A DNA stretch of 64,000 nucleotides from G963923955 sp963923955 (GTDB taxonomy: Bacteria; Pseudomonadota; Gammaproteobacteria; Eutrophobiales; Eutrophobiaceae). A program made the translations under genes and the position numbers. The stretch's first letter is position 1. Each line of letters opens with the position of its first letter. The notes beneath the pieces were generated by a model. That model was not told the origin of the DNA and searched no databases. It was given only the letters and a program-made list of their open reading frames with translations. Below, piece by piece: positions 42,558-52,402 of this stretch. The DNA lies in assembly GCA_963923955.1 (NCBI GenBank), contig OZ000552.1, positions 1,922,001 through 1,986,000 of the forward strand, written 5' to 3'.

Positions 42558-43850
42558 TCATCTCTTGTCGATCGGCACATAGTCGCGCTGATTCTCGCCG
42601 ATATATAGCTGGCGCGGACGGCCGATACGAAAGTCCTCATCGGCCATGAACTCCATCCATTGCGCGATCCAGCCGGCACTCCGGGCTAAGGCAAACATAA
42701 CGGTAAACATACTTGATGGGATTTTCAAGGCCTGGTAGATCAGGCCGGAATAAAAATCGACATTTGGGTACAGCTTGCGCTCTATGAAATACTCATCTTC
42801 GAGTGCGATGCGTTCTAATTCCATGGCAATCTCAAACTGTGGCTGGTTCAGGTTCATCTCTTGCAATAGCTCATGGCAGGCTTGGCGAATGATCTTCGCG
42901 CGCGGGTCGTAATTCTTATAGACTCGGTGCCCAAAGCCCATCAGCCGGAAGGGGTCGTCCTTGTCCTTGGCGCGGGCGATAAAGCCGGCAATGTTCTTCG
43001 GATCTTCGATCTCGGCCAGCATGTCGATCACGGCCTCATTTGCACCGCCATGCGCCTTGCCCCACAGGGTGACAATGCCGGCGGCCACACAGGCAAAGGG
43101 ATTGGATTCCGAACTCGCCGCCAGCCGGACGGTCGAGGTGCTCGCATTCTGCTCATGGTCGGCATGCAAGATGAACAAGAGCTCCAGCGCCCGCACCGCC
43201 ACCGGCGAGGGGCGGTAGGCTTCCGTCGGCCAAGAGAAGGTCATGTACATGAAATTCTCAATATAGCTGCGGGAATTATCGGGATAGACAAAGGGCAGGC
43301 CGGAGGCATAGCGGTAGCACTTGGAAGCAAGGCTCGGCATCTTGCCCAACACCCGTCGGGCGGTCAGCAGGCGGTTCTCGGGATTGCGAATATCGGTGTG
43401 GTCGTGATAGTACGAGGCAACGGCATTAACCGCACCGGCCATGATCGACATGGGGTGCGCATCATAGCGATAGCCCTCATAAAAACTGGACAGGTGTTCG
43501 TGCGTCATGGCATGCATCTTGAGCGAATGCTCCCACTCCCGCATCTGCGGCGCGCTCGGCAATTCGCCGTGAATGAGCAAATAACAGACCTCGGTGAAAC
43601 TGCTGCGCTCCGCCAGCTGTTCAATGGGGTAGCCTCGATGCAGCAGCACCCCGTTCTCACCATCGAGATACGTCACTGCGCTGCGGCAGCTGGCCGTGGT
43701 CGCATAACCGGGATCAAAGGAAAACATGCCCAGTTCCCTGTATAAGTCCTTGCTGTCGATGACCGGCGGCCCCAGCACCCCTTCCATGACCGGGCACTCA
43801 AGCTGTTTGCCCGTTTTGTTATCAGTAATCGTAACCGTTCTGGACATCAA
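42558..43850 (-). CDS. gltA: Citrate synthase
   Basis: A 430-residue type II (hexameric, usually NADH-inhibited) citrate synthase. The histidine motifs are LFILHADHEQNASTSTVR and MGFGHRVYKNYDPRAKI, with the catalytic aspartate near ALEDEYFIERKLYPNVDFYSG. The N-terminal domain (VTITDNKTGKQLECPVMEGV) is as in other gammaproteobacterial enzymes. It is divergent from sucA across 250-280 bases; the sdhCDAB genes usually found between them are absent. A possible promoter lies about 115 bases upstream. Confidence 0.97.
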   Translation of the reverse strand: MMSRTVTITDNKTGKQLECPVMEGVLGPPVIDSKDLYRELGMFSFDPGYATTASCRSAVTYLDGENGVLLHRGYPIEQLAERSSFTEVCYLLIHGELPSAPQMREWEHSLKMHAMTHEHLSSFYEGYRYDAHPMSIMAGAVNAVASYYHDHTDIRNPENRLLTARRVLGKMPSLASKCYRYASGLPFVYPDNSRSYIENFMYMTFSWPTEAYRPSPVAVRALELLFILHADHEQNASTSTVRLAASSESNPFACVAAGIVTLWGKAHGGANEAVIDMLAEIEDPKNIAGFIARAKDKDDPFRLMGFGHRVYKNYDPRAKIIRQACHELLQEMNLNQPQFEIAMELERIALEDEYFIERKLYPNVDFYSGLIYQALKIPSSMFTVMFALARSAGWIAQWMEFMADEDFRIGRPRQLYIGENQRDYVPIDKR

Positions 43851-43963
43851 TTCCTCTCCCTTTGCTGAGGCTTTGCGTATTATTTAGCCGCTGAGTCAGG
43901 CACCTGTCCGGTGCTTAGTCCCGGGCGTGAAATGCCGCGGGCTTTTAGATGCTTAATCTCCCT

Positions 43964-43993
43964 AGCATACAGGCGAGAGCGAAGTTCCCGCAA
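43964..43993 (-). promoter_or_regulatory. Candidate gltA promoter
   Basis: On the minus strand TTGCGG (43988-43993) and TATGCT (43964-43969) are 18 bases apart, 114 bases before the gltA start. Confidence 0.35.
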
Positions 43994-44128
43994 GCCTTTG
44001 GCAGAAAAAGCCCGTAAAAATGTGCACGCGGCTATGACAAAGCCGTACAGATCCTATAAACTTAGACGCCAATCATTTACGTAGATTAGTTAAAGCAATA
44101 TCAGTTGATTGATGGGCGAAAGAGCAAA

Positions 44129-46978
44129 ATGGGGAAATCAGAATTCTCTTATCTATATAGCGGCAATGCAGATTTCATCGAAGACTTGTACGAGTCTTTT
44201 TTGCAAGATCCGAAGCAGGTGGATCAGAACTGGCAGGAATATTTCTTAACGCTACAGCAGGAGGAAGCCAGGCAGCCGGCGGATGTCCCTCATTCCAAGG
44301 TGCGCCAGGCCTTGTTAAAGGCAACAAAAAACCGGCGCGGCCGCACCAACGGCGAGGCCGGCACACAAGGCAACGGCGATTATCAAAAGCAGGTTGCGGT
44401 CTTGCAACTCATCAACGCCCATCGCTTTCGCGGCCATCAGCAGGCGGATCTCGACCCCCTAAGACAATATGCCAGGCCCGCAGTGCCGGAGCTTGACCCT
44501 GCCTTCCACAAGCTGACAGAAGCCGATAAGCGTTTGTCTTTTAATACCGGTTCGCTGTTTGCGCCGGACAAGCTGCCGCTTGCCGACATCCTGGCCCTGG
44601 TGAATGATACCTATTGCTCCACCATCGGTGCGGAATACATGCACATCAATGAAACCGAGCAGAAACGCTGGATACAGCAACGCTTAGAAGAATCCCGCGC
44701 AAAACCTAAATTCAGTAATGAGCAGAAAAAACGCATCCTAAACCGCGTCATCGCGGCCAATGCCTTGGAAGAATATCTCCACACCAAGTATGTCGGCCAG
44801 AAACGCTTCTCGCTTGAAGGGGGGGAATGCCTGATCCCCCTGCTGGATGAGATCGTACAAAAATGCGGCGGTGAGACACTGCAGGAGATCGTTATCGGCA
44901 TGGCGCATCGCGGCCGCTTAAATGTGCTGGTGAATATCATCGGCAAGCTGCCGGATGAGCTCTTTGGTGAATTTGAAGGCAAGAATGTCGGCATCTCCAG
45001 TTCCGGCGATGTGAAATACCACTTGGGTTACTCATCGGATATCCAGACGGAAAACGGCGTCGCCCACCTGACCCTGGCCTTTAATCCCTCGCATCTGGAG
45101 ATTATCGATCCGGTTGTGGAAGGCTCGGTGCGGGCGCGCCAGGACCGGCGCAAAGACAAATCCCGCGACCAGGTATTGCCCATTCTCTTGCATGGCGATG
45201 CCGCCTTTGCCGGTCAGGGCGTGGTGATGGAGACCTTTAACCTGTCACAGGTGCGCGGTTACACCACCGGCGGCACCGTGCACATCATCATCAACAACCA
45301 GATAGGCTTCACCACTAGCGACCCGCTGGATTCACGCTCTACGCTGTACTGCACGGACATTGCCAAGATGGTGCAGGCGCCGATCTTTCACGTCAATGGC
45401 GATGACCCAGAAGCCGTGGCCTTTGTTGCGCAGCTGGCGCTGGATTTCAGGATGACCTTCAAAAAGGACGTGGTCATCGACCTGGTGTGCTATCGCAAAC
45501 ACGGGCACAGCGAGGCCGATGAACCCGCTGCCACGCAGCCGGTGATGTATGAGCACATACGCAAACACCCCGGGGTGAGGCGGCTCTATACTGAGCGACT
45601 GATCGCAGAAGGCGTGGTATCGGAAGCGGAGGCCGAGGCCATGGCGAGGAGCTATATTGACTCGCTCGAATCCAATCATGCCGTGGCCGGCCCCAAGGCG
45701 GTCAATGTGAATACCACCCACCTGATCAACTTTGATCCCTACATAGGCACTAGCTGGGACATGGAGACAGACACCAGCATCTCCGCAGAGCAGGTGAGCA
45801 GTCTAACAGCCGCGCTGACAACGATCCCGCCCGCGTTTAGCCTGCACAAGGCCGTTAGCCGGGTGATACAAAGCCGGCAGCGTATGGGCCGCGGAGAGAT
45901 GGAAATGGACTGGGGTTATGCAGAGAACATGGCCTATGCCTCGCTGGTGAGCCAGGGCTTCCCGGTGCGGCTCTCCGGCCAGGACAGTGGCCGCGGCACC
46001 TTCTTTCACCGCCATGCCGTCATCCACAATCAGGAGGACGGCGACACCTACCTGCCCTTGCAGAATATCCGCGCCGGCCAGGCGCCCTTCCTGGTGATCA
46101 ACTCAACCTTATCGGAGGAGGCGGTGCTGGCCTTTGAATATGGATATAGCAGCGCCGAGCCGAAGGCGCTGGTGATCTGGGAGGCACAGTTCGGGGATTT
46201 TGCCAATGGCGCGCAGGTGGTCTTCGACCAATTCGTCAGCTCCTGCGAGGCCAAGTGGGGGCGCTACTGCGGGCTTGCGGTCTTCCTGCCGCACGGCTAT
46301 GACGGCCAAGGGCCGGAGCATTCCTCGGCCCGATTAGAGCGCTATCTGCAACTGTGCGCGGAAGAAAACATGCAGGTCTGCTATCCGAGTACCGCAGCGC
46401 AGATGTTTCACATGCTGCGCCGCCAGGCGCTCCGGCCCTATCGCAAGCCATTGATCGTGATGAGTCCCAAGAGCCTGCTGCGCCATAAATTATCCACCTC
46501 GCCGGTAGAGAAGTTGATCCACGGCAAATTCGAACTGGTCATTGATGAGATAGACGACCTGGACAAAGCAGCCATCACCCGCCTGCTGGTGTGTAGCGGC
46601 AAGGTCTATTTCGATCTGCTCGAAGCACGCCGCGAAAATCAATTAGGCAACATTGCCATTATCCGGCTGGAGCAATTATTTCCTTTCCCGACGCAAGAGA
46701 TGACCGCGCTGATCAATGCCTATCCAAATGCGCGGGAAGTTGTGTGGGTGCAGGAAGAGCCGAAAAACCAGGGCAGTTGGTATTATATGCAATCACGAGG
46801 CACCATGATCGGCTGCCTGACTGAGCGTCATGTCTTCGGCTATGCCGGACGCTTTTATTCGGCCTCCCCGGCTGCTGGTTATATGAGCCTGCACCAGAGA
46901 CAACAGAAACAATTAATACACGATGCCTTACAGCTGGATACCCTGGAAGTAACGACACACAGGAGTGTCTCCGGCTAA
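44129..46978 (+). CDS. sucA: 2-oxoglutarate dehydrogenase E1 component
   Basis: The thiamine-diphosphate decarboxylase subunit of the 2-oxoglutarate dehydrogenase complex, about 949 residues. Typical elements: the N-terminal helix FIEDLYESFLQDPKQVDQNWQ, AHRFRGHQQADLDPL, GMAHRGRLNVL, HGDAAFAGQGVVMETF, TSDPLDSRSTLYCTD, YRKHGHSEADEPAATQP, FHRHAVIHNQEDGDTY and QEEPKNQGSWYY. I prefer ATG 44129 (MGKSEFSY) to the TTG at 44105, since the protein then starts like its relatives. It is followed by sucB and lpdA on the same strand. Confidence 0.97.
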   Translation: MGKSEFSYLYSGNADFIEDLYESFLQDPKQVDQNWQEYFLTLQQEEARQPADVPHSKVRQALLKATKNRRGRTNGEAGTQGNGDYQKQVAVLQLINAHRFRGHQQADLDPLRQYARPAVPELDPAFHKLTEADKRLSFNTGSLFAPDKLPLADILALVNDTYCSTIGAEYMHINETEQKRWIQQRLEESRAKPKFSNEQKKRILNRVIAANALEEYLHTKYVGQKRFSLEGGECLIPLLDEIVQKCGGETLQEIVIGMAHRGRLNVLVNIIGKLPDELFGEFEGKNVGISSSGDVKYHLGYSSDIQTENGVAHLTLAFNPSHLEIIDPVVEGSVRARQDRRKDKSRDQVLPILLHGDAAFAGQGVVMETFNLSQVRGYTTGGTVHIIINNQIGFTTSDPLDSRSTLYCTDIAKMVQAPIFHVNGDDPEAVAFVAQLALDFRMTFKKDVVIDLVCYRKHGHSEADEPAATQPVMYEHIRKHPGVRRLYTERLIAEGVVSEAEAEAMARSYIDSLESNHAVAGPKAVNVNTTHLINFDPYIGTSWDMETDTSISAEQVSSLTAALTTIPPAFSLHKAVSRVIQSRQRMGRGEMEMDWGYAENMAYASLVSQGFPVRLSGQDSGRGTFFHRHAVIHNQEDGDTYLPLQNIRAGQAPFLVINSTLSEEAVLAFEYGYSSAEPKALVIWEAQFGDFANGAQVVFDQFVSSCEAKWGRYCGLAVFLPHGYDGQGPEHSSARLERYLQLCAEENMQVCYPSTAAQMFHMLRRQALRPYRKPLIVMSPKSLLRHKLSTSPVEKLIHGKFELVIDEIDDLDKAAITRLLVCSGKVYFDLLEARRENQLGNIAIIRLEQLFPFPTQEMTALINAYPNAREVVWVQEEPKNQGSWYYMQSRGTMIGCLTERHVFGYAGRFYSASPAAGYMSLHQRQQKQLIHDALQLDTLEVTTHRSVSG

Positions 46979-47011
46979 CACACACCCAACAAATATCAGG
47001 AGAAGAGTTAA

Positions 47012-48325
47012 GTGTCTATCGATGTCAAAGTGCCAGTCCTGGCAGAATCCATCGCTGAGGCCACGCTGATGAGTTGGCACAAGCAGGTTGGTGATCAGGT
47101 CAAACGTGGTGATAATCTTATCGATATCGAAACGGACAAGGTGACGCTCGAAGTCGCCGCCTTGGGCGATGGCGTGTTGGTGGAGATCCTCAAAGGCGAT
47201 GGGGAGAATGTGGAAAGTGATGAGGTCATCGCCCGTATCGAGACCGGCGCTGCCGCCGCAGCAGAGTCGGCAACAGCAGAACCGGCCGCAGCCGCTGTTC
47301 CAGAACAACAGAGCCTGGTTGAGGAGGCAGCAGCGGCTGAGTCAATGAAGCTGAGTCCTGCGGTCCGAAATCTGTTGGAAGAGAATAAACTCAATGCGAG
47401 TGACATAGCCGCCGGCCATAAAGATGGCAGGCTGACCAAGGAAGATGTCTTGGATCACTTGGAAAAAAGTACTGCCGACGCAACACCGGCCGCGGTCGAA
47501 AGTGCAGCGCCCACGGTCCCTGAGCCGGAGCCGACACCGGCCGCCCCCACACCGGCTACCCCGACACCCGCCCCCGCTCCCGAAGCGGCGGCACCGATAA
47601 CGGCACCAACAACACCGGGCGGCCAGCGCTCAGAGCAACGTGTGCCCATGACCCGCATGCGGCGCCGCACCGCGGAAAGGCTCCTGGCCGCACAACATGA
47701 AAATGCCCTGCTAACGACCTTTAACGAGGTCAACATGCAGCCGGTCATGGCGCTGCGCAGCCGCTACAAGGAACAGTTTGAAAAGACCCATCAGGCACGG
47801 CTTGGCTTTATGTCCTTTTTCAGCAAGGCCGCGGTTGCGGCGCTGAAGCAATTCCCGGTCATTAATGCCGCCGTGGACGGCGATGATATTGTCTATCGCG
47901 ATTATTTCGATATCGGGATTGCGGTGAGTTCGCCGCGAGGGCTGGTGGTGCCCATCGTGCGTGATGTTGATCTTATGTCATACGCCGAGATCGAGGCGAA
48001 AATCGCCGAGTATGGCCAAAAGGCGCGGGATGCGAAGCTCACCATTGAAGAGCTGACCGGTGGCACCTTCACCATCACCAATGGCGGCATCTTCGGCTCC
48101 TTGCTGTCAACGCCGATCATCAACCCGCCGCAGAGCGCCATCTTAGGCATGCACAAGATCCAGGAGCGGCCTATGGCGGAGAATGGTGAGGTCGTCGTTC
48201 GCCCGATGATGTACCTGGCCTTGTCGTATGACCATCGCATCATCGACGGCCGCGATGCGGTGCAGTTCCTGGTGGCGGTAAAGGCAGCCCTGGAAGACCC
48301 GGCAAGACTGCTGTTGCAGATTTAG
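47012..48325 (+). CDS. sucB: Dihydrolipoyl succinyltransferase (E2 of 2-oxoglutarate dehydrogenase)
   Basis: A 437-residue core protein of the complex, starting at GTG 47012 with GGAGAAGAG upstream. The lipoyl domain has the acceptor lysine in DIETDKVTLEV. An Ala/Pro hinge, the E3-binding domain (LSPAVRNLLEENKLNASDI) and a second long Ala-Pro-Thr hinge follow. The catalytic domain ends with ALSYDHRIIDGRDAVQFL and DPARLLLQI, including the active-site His and Asp. It lies 33 bases after sucA. Confidence 0.97.
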   Translation: MSIDVKVPVLAESIAEATLMSWHKQVGDQVKRGDNLIDIETDKVTLEVAALGDGVLVEILKGDGENVESDEVIARIETGAAAAAESATAEPAAAAVPEQQSLVEEAAAAESMKLSPAVRNLLEENKLNASDIAAGHKDGRLTKEDVLDHLEKSTADATPAAVESAAPTVPEPEPTPAAPTPATPTPAPAPEAAAPITAPTTPGGQRSEQRVPMTRMRRRTAERLLAAQHENALLTTFNEVNMQPVMALRSRYKEQFEKTHQARLGFMSFFSKAAVAALKQFPVINAAVDGDDIVYRDYFDIGIAVSSPRGLVVPIVRDVDLMSYAEIEAKIAEYGQKARDAKLTIEELTGGTFTITNGGIFGSLLSTPIINPPQSAILGMHKIQERPMAENGEVVVRPMMYLALSYDHRIIDGRDAVQFLVAVKAALEDPARLLLQI

Positions 48326-48386
48326 GACAAGCGTTCAAGACGGACTTGTTTAAGCGCTTTGTTAATTTAATCGAGAACACAAGCCG

Positions 48387-49811
48387 ATGAAGAGTTTCGA
48401 TGTGGTGGTTATTGGTGCCGGCCCCGGCGGTTATGTCGCTGCCATTCGCTGTGCGCAATTAGGCTTACATACCGCCTGTGTGGAAGGCTGGCTGAACGAT
48501 GCCGGCAGGCCGGCGCTGGGCGGCACCTGTCTCAATGTCGGCTGTATCCCGTCCAAGGCCCTGCTTGACTCCTCCCATCATTACAGCTTTATCAAACACG
48601 AAGCCGCAGAGCACGGCATCAGCGCCCCAAGCGCCGGCATGGACATACAGCGCATGCTGGCGCGCAAGACAAGGCTCGTAGAGACCCTGACCGGCGGCAT
48701 TGCCGGCCTGTTTAAGAAGAACCGGGTGGAATGGCTGCAAGGATATGGCCGCCTGCTTGCCGATAAACAGATCGAAGTCTCCCCAAGCGGGGAAAACGCA
48801 GGGGAAGCCTATCGCGTTGCTGCCACGCATATCATCATTGCCACCGGCTCCGTGCCAGTTACCATCCCGCCGGCGCCGACCGATGGCGAGTATATCGTTG
48901 ATTCAACCGGCGCCCTGGCCTTTACTGAGGTGCCACGGCGACTGGGCGTGATCGGTGCCGGCGTCATCGGGCTGGAACTGGGCAGCGTCTGGAAGCGCTT
49001 AGGCGCAGAAGTCGTCATCCTCGAAGCGCTGGATGATTTTCTTGCACCGGTTGATCGCCAACTGGCGGCTGCGGCCGAGAAGGTGCTGCGCGGCCAAGGA
49101 CTCGACATTCGCTTGGGCTCCAGGGTGACAGGCAGCGGCTGCAACAACCGCGAGGTCACGGTGACCTATGCAGACAGCCACGGAAAACAGCAGCTTGTGG
49201 TCGATAAACTGATCGTTGCCGTCGGGCGCCGGCCCAATACCAAGGGGCTCGGTGCGGAAGATGTCGGCCTGGCCCTTGATGAGCGCGGCTTTGTGCAGAC
49301 AAACAAGCACTATGAGACCAATCTGCCGGGCGTGTATGCGATCGGCGATGTAGTGGGCGGGGCGATGCTGGCGCATAAGGCATCTGAAGAAGGAGTCGCA
49401 TTGGCGGAGCGCATCGCCGGCAAGCCCGGGCATATAAATTATGCGACCATTCCCTGGGTGATCTATACGTGGCCGGAAATCACCTGGGCCGGCAAGAATG
49501 AAGAGGAATTAGGCGCAGCCGGTGTCGATTACAGTGTCGGTGTCTTCCCCTTCATGGCCAGTGGCCGCGCCCGGGCGATGGGAGAGACCGACGGGATGAT
49601 CAAGATCATCAGCGATACGGCAACAGATCGCATCCTGGGCGTTCACATGCTGGGGCCGGCCGCATCGGAATTGATCGCAGAGGCCGTATTGGCGATGGAA
49701 TTTGACGGCAGTGCAGAAGACATCGCCCGCACCATCCACGCCCATCCAACCCTGTCTGAGGCCATGCATGAGGCGGCCCTGGCCGTCGATAAGCGCCCCA
49801 TCCATATCTAG
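48387..49811 (+). CDS. lpdA: Dihydrolipoyl dehydrogenase (E3)
   Basis: A 474-residue FAD/NAD flavoprotein that reoxidises lipoamide. The FAD loop is VVVIGAGPGGYVAAIRCAQLG. The redox disulfide is in GGTCLNVGCIPSKALL, the NAD loop in GVIGAGVIGLELGSVW, and the C-terminal catalytic pair in IHAHPTLSEAMHEA. It follows sucB after 61 bases, completing the complex. Confidence 0.97.
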   Translation: MKSFDVVVIGAGPGGYVAAIRCAQLGLHTACVEGWLNDAGRPALGGTCLNVGCIPSKALLDSSHHYSFIKHEAAEHGISAPSAGMDIQRMLARKTRLVETLTGGIAGLFKKNRVEWLQGYGRLLADKQIEVSPSGENAGEAYRVAATHIIIATGSVPVTIPPAPTDGEYIVDSTGALAFTEVPRRLGVIGAGVIGLELGSVWKRLGAEVVILEALDDFLAPVDRQLAAAAEKVLRGQGLDIRLGSRVTGSGCNNREVTVTYADSHGKQQLVVDKLIVAVGRRPNTKGLGAEDVGLALDERGFVQTNKHYETNLPGVYAIGDVVGGAMLAHKASEEGVALAERIAGKPGHINYATIPWVIYTWPEITWAGKNEEELGAAGVDYSVGVFPFMASGRARAMGETDGMIKIISDTATDRILGVHMLGPAASELIAEAVLAMEFDGSAEDIARTIHAHPTLSEAMHEAALAVDKRPIHI

Positions 49812-49992
49812 TTCTTGGAAATATATCTATTAAATCAATACGTTAATTATTTTGGCCTGGGGGCTGGTTTCACTGCTCAGTTTTTGCTACCATGCAACAT
49901 AAATTGTGCACTGCAGCGCAACCTTTGTGGGCAAAAAAGTCCCTATGTCGCCGCTTGCTACGCCGGATAATAACAACGGGAGGATAAAGCTG

Positions 49993-51174
49993 ATGTCAGA
50001 ACATGCCGTGATCGTTGCCGCTGGTCGTACCCCAATCGGTGCTTTTGGCGGGAGTCTCGCCGGCATTCCCGCCCACAGCCTTGGGGCGCGGGTGATCAAA
50101 AGCCTGCTGGAGGAGATAAGCCTGGCCCCGGAACAGGTTGATGAAGTCATTTTAGGCCAGGTCTTGACCGCAGGCGCTGGGCAGAACCCGGCCCGACAGG
50201 CGGCGCTGGCCGCCGGCCTGCCCTATTCCATCCCGGCCATGACGATTAACAAGGTGTGCGGGAGTGGCTTAAAGGCGGTGAGCCTTGCGGCCCAGGCGAT
50301 CAAATGCGGCGATGCCGAGGTGGTCATCGCCGGCGGCCAGGAAAACATGAGCCTCGCCCCGCATGTGCTGCCAAAATCGCGCCAAGGCACAAAGATGGGC
50401 GCGTGGCAACTGGAGGATTCCATGATTGTCGATGGCCTGTGGGATGCCTTTAACGATTATCACATGGGCATCACCGCCGAGAACGTGGCAGCGGAATACC
50501 AGGTCTCGCGTACGCACCAAGACGCCTTTGCCGCCGAATCACAACAGCGCACGGCAGCGGCAATAGAGGAAGACAGATTTGCTGATGAGATCATTCCGGT
50601 GGAGATCCCGCAGCGCAAGGGCGAGCCCGTCATCCTTGACCGGGATGAATATCCCAAGTCAGGCGTAACAGCTGAGAGCATCGCCAAGCTCCGGCCCGCC
50701 TTCAAGAAAGACGGCACCGTTACCGCGGCGAATGCCTCCGGCATTAATGATGGCGCGGCCATCGTGATCGTGATGTCGGCGGCAAGGGCAAAGGCATCCG
50801 GCCTTGCCGTACTCGCCACCATCAAGGCCTATGCCAGTGCCGGGGTTGATCCGGCAGTGATGGGCACCGGCCCGGTGCCGGCCTCACAAAGGTGCATGGA
50901 AAAGGCCGCCTGGAAGATGGAAGAGTTGGATCTGATTGAGGCCAACGAGGCCTTTGCGGCCCAAGCCATCTGTGTCCGCAATGCGCTCGGCTGGGATGCG
51001 GCAAAGGTCAATGTCAACGGCGGCGCGATCGCCCTGGGCCATCCCATCGGTGCATCCGGCTGCCGCGTTTTGGTTACGCTGTTGCATGAAATGCGCCGCC
51101 GCGATGTTCACAAGGGCCTTGCCACGCTGTGCATCGGCGGCGGCCAGGGCGTTGCCCTAGCCGTGGAGAGATAA
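49993..51174 (+). CDS. phaA: Acetyl-CoA C-acetyltransferase
   Basis: A thiolase of 393 residues that condenses two acetyl-CoA to acetoacetyl-CoA. The nucleophilic cysteine is in NKVCGSGLKAVSLA, the histidine in GGAIALGHPIGASGCR, and the second cysteine in LATLCIGGGQGVALAVE. The start is set at ATG 49993 with GGGAGG upstream; the frame stays open 87 bases further without homology. The following genes (SDR, phaR, phaB-like) make a role in polyhydroxybutyrate synthesis likely. Confidence 0.93.
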   Translation: MSEHAVIVAAGRTPIGAFGGSLAGIPAHSLGARVIKSLLEEISLAPEQVDEVILGQVLTAGAGQNPARQAALAAGLPYSIPAMTINKVCGSGLKAVSLAAQAIKCGDAEVVIAGGQENMSLAPHVLPKSRQGTKMGAWQLEDSMIVDGLWDAFNDYHMGITAENVAAEYQVSRTHQDAFAAESQQRTAAAIEEDRFADEIIPVEIPQRKGEPVILDRDEYPKSGVTAESIAKLRPAFKKDGTVTAANASGINDGAAIVIVMSAARAKASGLAVLATIKAYASAGVDPAVMGTGPVPASQRCMEKAAWKMEELDLIEANEAFAAQAICVRNALGWDAAKVNVNGGAIALGHPIGASGCRVLVTLLHEMRRRDVHKGLATLCIGGGQGVALAVER

Positions 51175-51177
51175 GCT

Positions 51178-51915
51178 ATGCACATAGACCTCGGCGATAA
51201 AGTGGCGCTGGTAACCGGCGGCATCAGTGAGATCGGCACGGCCATCTGCAGGCAACTGGCCGCATCCGGCGCACAGGTCGTGACCAATTATGAAGACCGC
51301 AGCGAGGCAAAAAGCTGGCAGTTGCGGCTCAAACGCCAGGGCATAATCGTCAAGATAATGGCCGCTGATCTGACTGAGGCTGATAGCTGTAATCGATTGA
51401 TCGAAAAAATAGAGGCCAGCCTGGGCGCCCTCGACATCGTGATTAACGGCACTGAGCTCACCGATGACTGCCCATTCAGCAAGATGAGCCCGGGGCGATG
51501 GCGCAAGGTGCTGCATCACAACCTGGGCAGTGTCTATAATGTCTGCCGACACGCTGCCCAGAGGATGAGCGCGCGCGGCTTCGGGCGCATCATCAACATC
51601 TCTTCCGTAGAGGCCCGCAGGGGCAAGCCCGGACAGGCGCATTATTCGGCATCCAAGGCGGCCATGCATGGCTTCACCATGTCGCTGGCCCAAGAAGTCG
51701 CCCGTGATGGCGTGACCGTGAATACGATCTCGCCGGGGCTAATTGCCAACAGGGACGCTGGCGCAGCAAACACTGACCAGGTTGCTCGTATCCCGGCGGC
51801 AAGGCCGGGGGCGGCGGAAGAGGTGGCCTATCTGGTGGACTTTCTCTGCTCTGAGCAGGCCGCCTACATCAATGGCACGGATATCGCCATCAATGGCGGT
51901 TATTACATGCACTAG
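51178..51915 (+). CDS. Short-chain dehydrogenase, acetoacetyl-CoA reductase-like
   Basis: A 245-residue SDR. The cofactor loop is VTGGISEIGTAIC, the structural motif is altered to INGTELTDD (usually NNAG), and the catalytic residues are in NISSVEARRGKPGQAHYSASK (Ser, Tyr, Lys). It is close to PhaB in length and context, but NNAG is changed and the Rossmann loop is less standard than in the second reductase at 52389. It may prefer another substrate or be a diverging copy. It lies 3 bases after phaA. Confidence 0.8.
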   Translation: MHIDLGDKVALVTGGISEIGTAICRQLAASGAQVVTNYEDRSEAKSWQLRLKRQGIIVKIMAADLTEADSCNRLIEKIEASLGALDIVINGTELTDDCPFSKMSPGRWRKVLHHNLGSVYNVCRHAAQRMSARGFGRIINISSVEARRGKPGQAHYSASKAAMHGFTMSLAQEVARDGVTVNTISPGLIANRDAGAANTDQVARIPAARPGAAEEVAYLVDFLCSEQAAYINGTDIAINGGYYMH

Positions 51916-51931
51916 ACTGCGGGAGAGGATC

Positions 51932-52402
51932 ATGGCCAAACGCATCATAAAAAAATATCCCAACCGGCGCCTGTACGATACCGAGATCAGCCAATATGTA
52001 ACTCTGGAAGATGTGAAAAGGCTGGTCTTGAGCGGCGTTGATATCTCGGTAAGGGACGTCAAGACGGATGAAGACCTGACCCGCAGTATTTTATTGCAGA
52101 TCATCTCAGAACAAGAACACGATGGCGATCCCATGTTCACCACGCAGACCCTCACACAGTTCATTCGCTTCTACGGGAACGCCTATCAAGCGGCCTTTTC
52201 TGACTACCTGCAAAAGAGCCTGGAGATCTTCGCCGCTCAGCAAGAGCAATTCCGGGCAAAGATTCAGGAAAGCATGCAAACCAACCCCTTCTCTGCGGTG
52301 ACCAAGATGACCGAGCAGAATTTACAGATGTGGCAGCAGGTACAGGATAACTTCTTCAAAGCGGCCGGCGTATCGTCCAAGCCGAAGGATGAAAAAGAAT
52401 AA
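51932..52402 (+). CDS. phaR: Polyhydroxyalkanoate synthesis repressor PhaR
   Basis: A 156-residue regulator. The N-terminal DNA-binding domain, KRIIKKYPNRRLYDTEISQY with VTLEDVKRLV, is the PHB/PHA-accumulation-regulator signature, and the following domain binds PHA granules. PhaR represses phasin and its own gene until polymer appears. The start ATG 51932 has GGAGAGG upstream, 16 bases after the SDR stop. The C-terminal helical tail (about residues 80-156) is charged. Confidence 0.93.
   Translation: MAKRIIKKYPNRRLYDTEISQYVTLEDVKRLVLSGVDISVRDVKTDEDLTRSILLQIISEQEHDGDPMFTTQTLTQFIRFYGNAYQAAFSDYLQKSLEIFAAQQEQFRAKIQESMQTNPFSAVTKMTEQNLQMWQQVQDNFFKAAGVSSKPKDEKE

Noticed and set aside
42873..43745. 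Long plus-strand ORF of 290 codons
   Set aside because: It is the antisense shadow of gltA and shows no domain signature.
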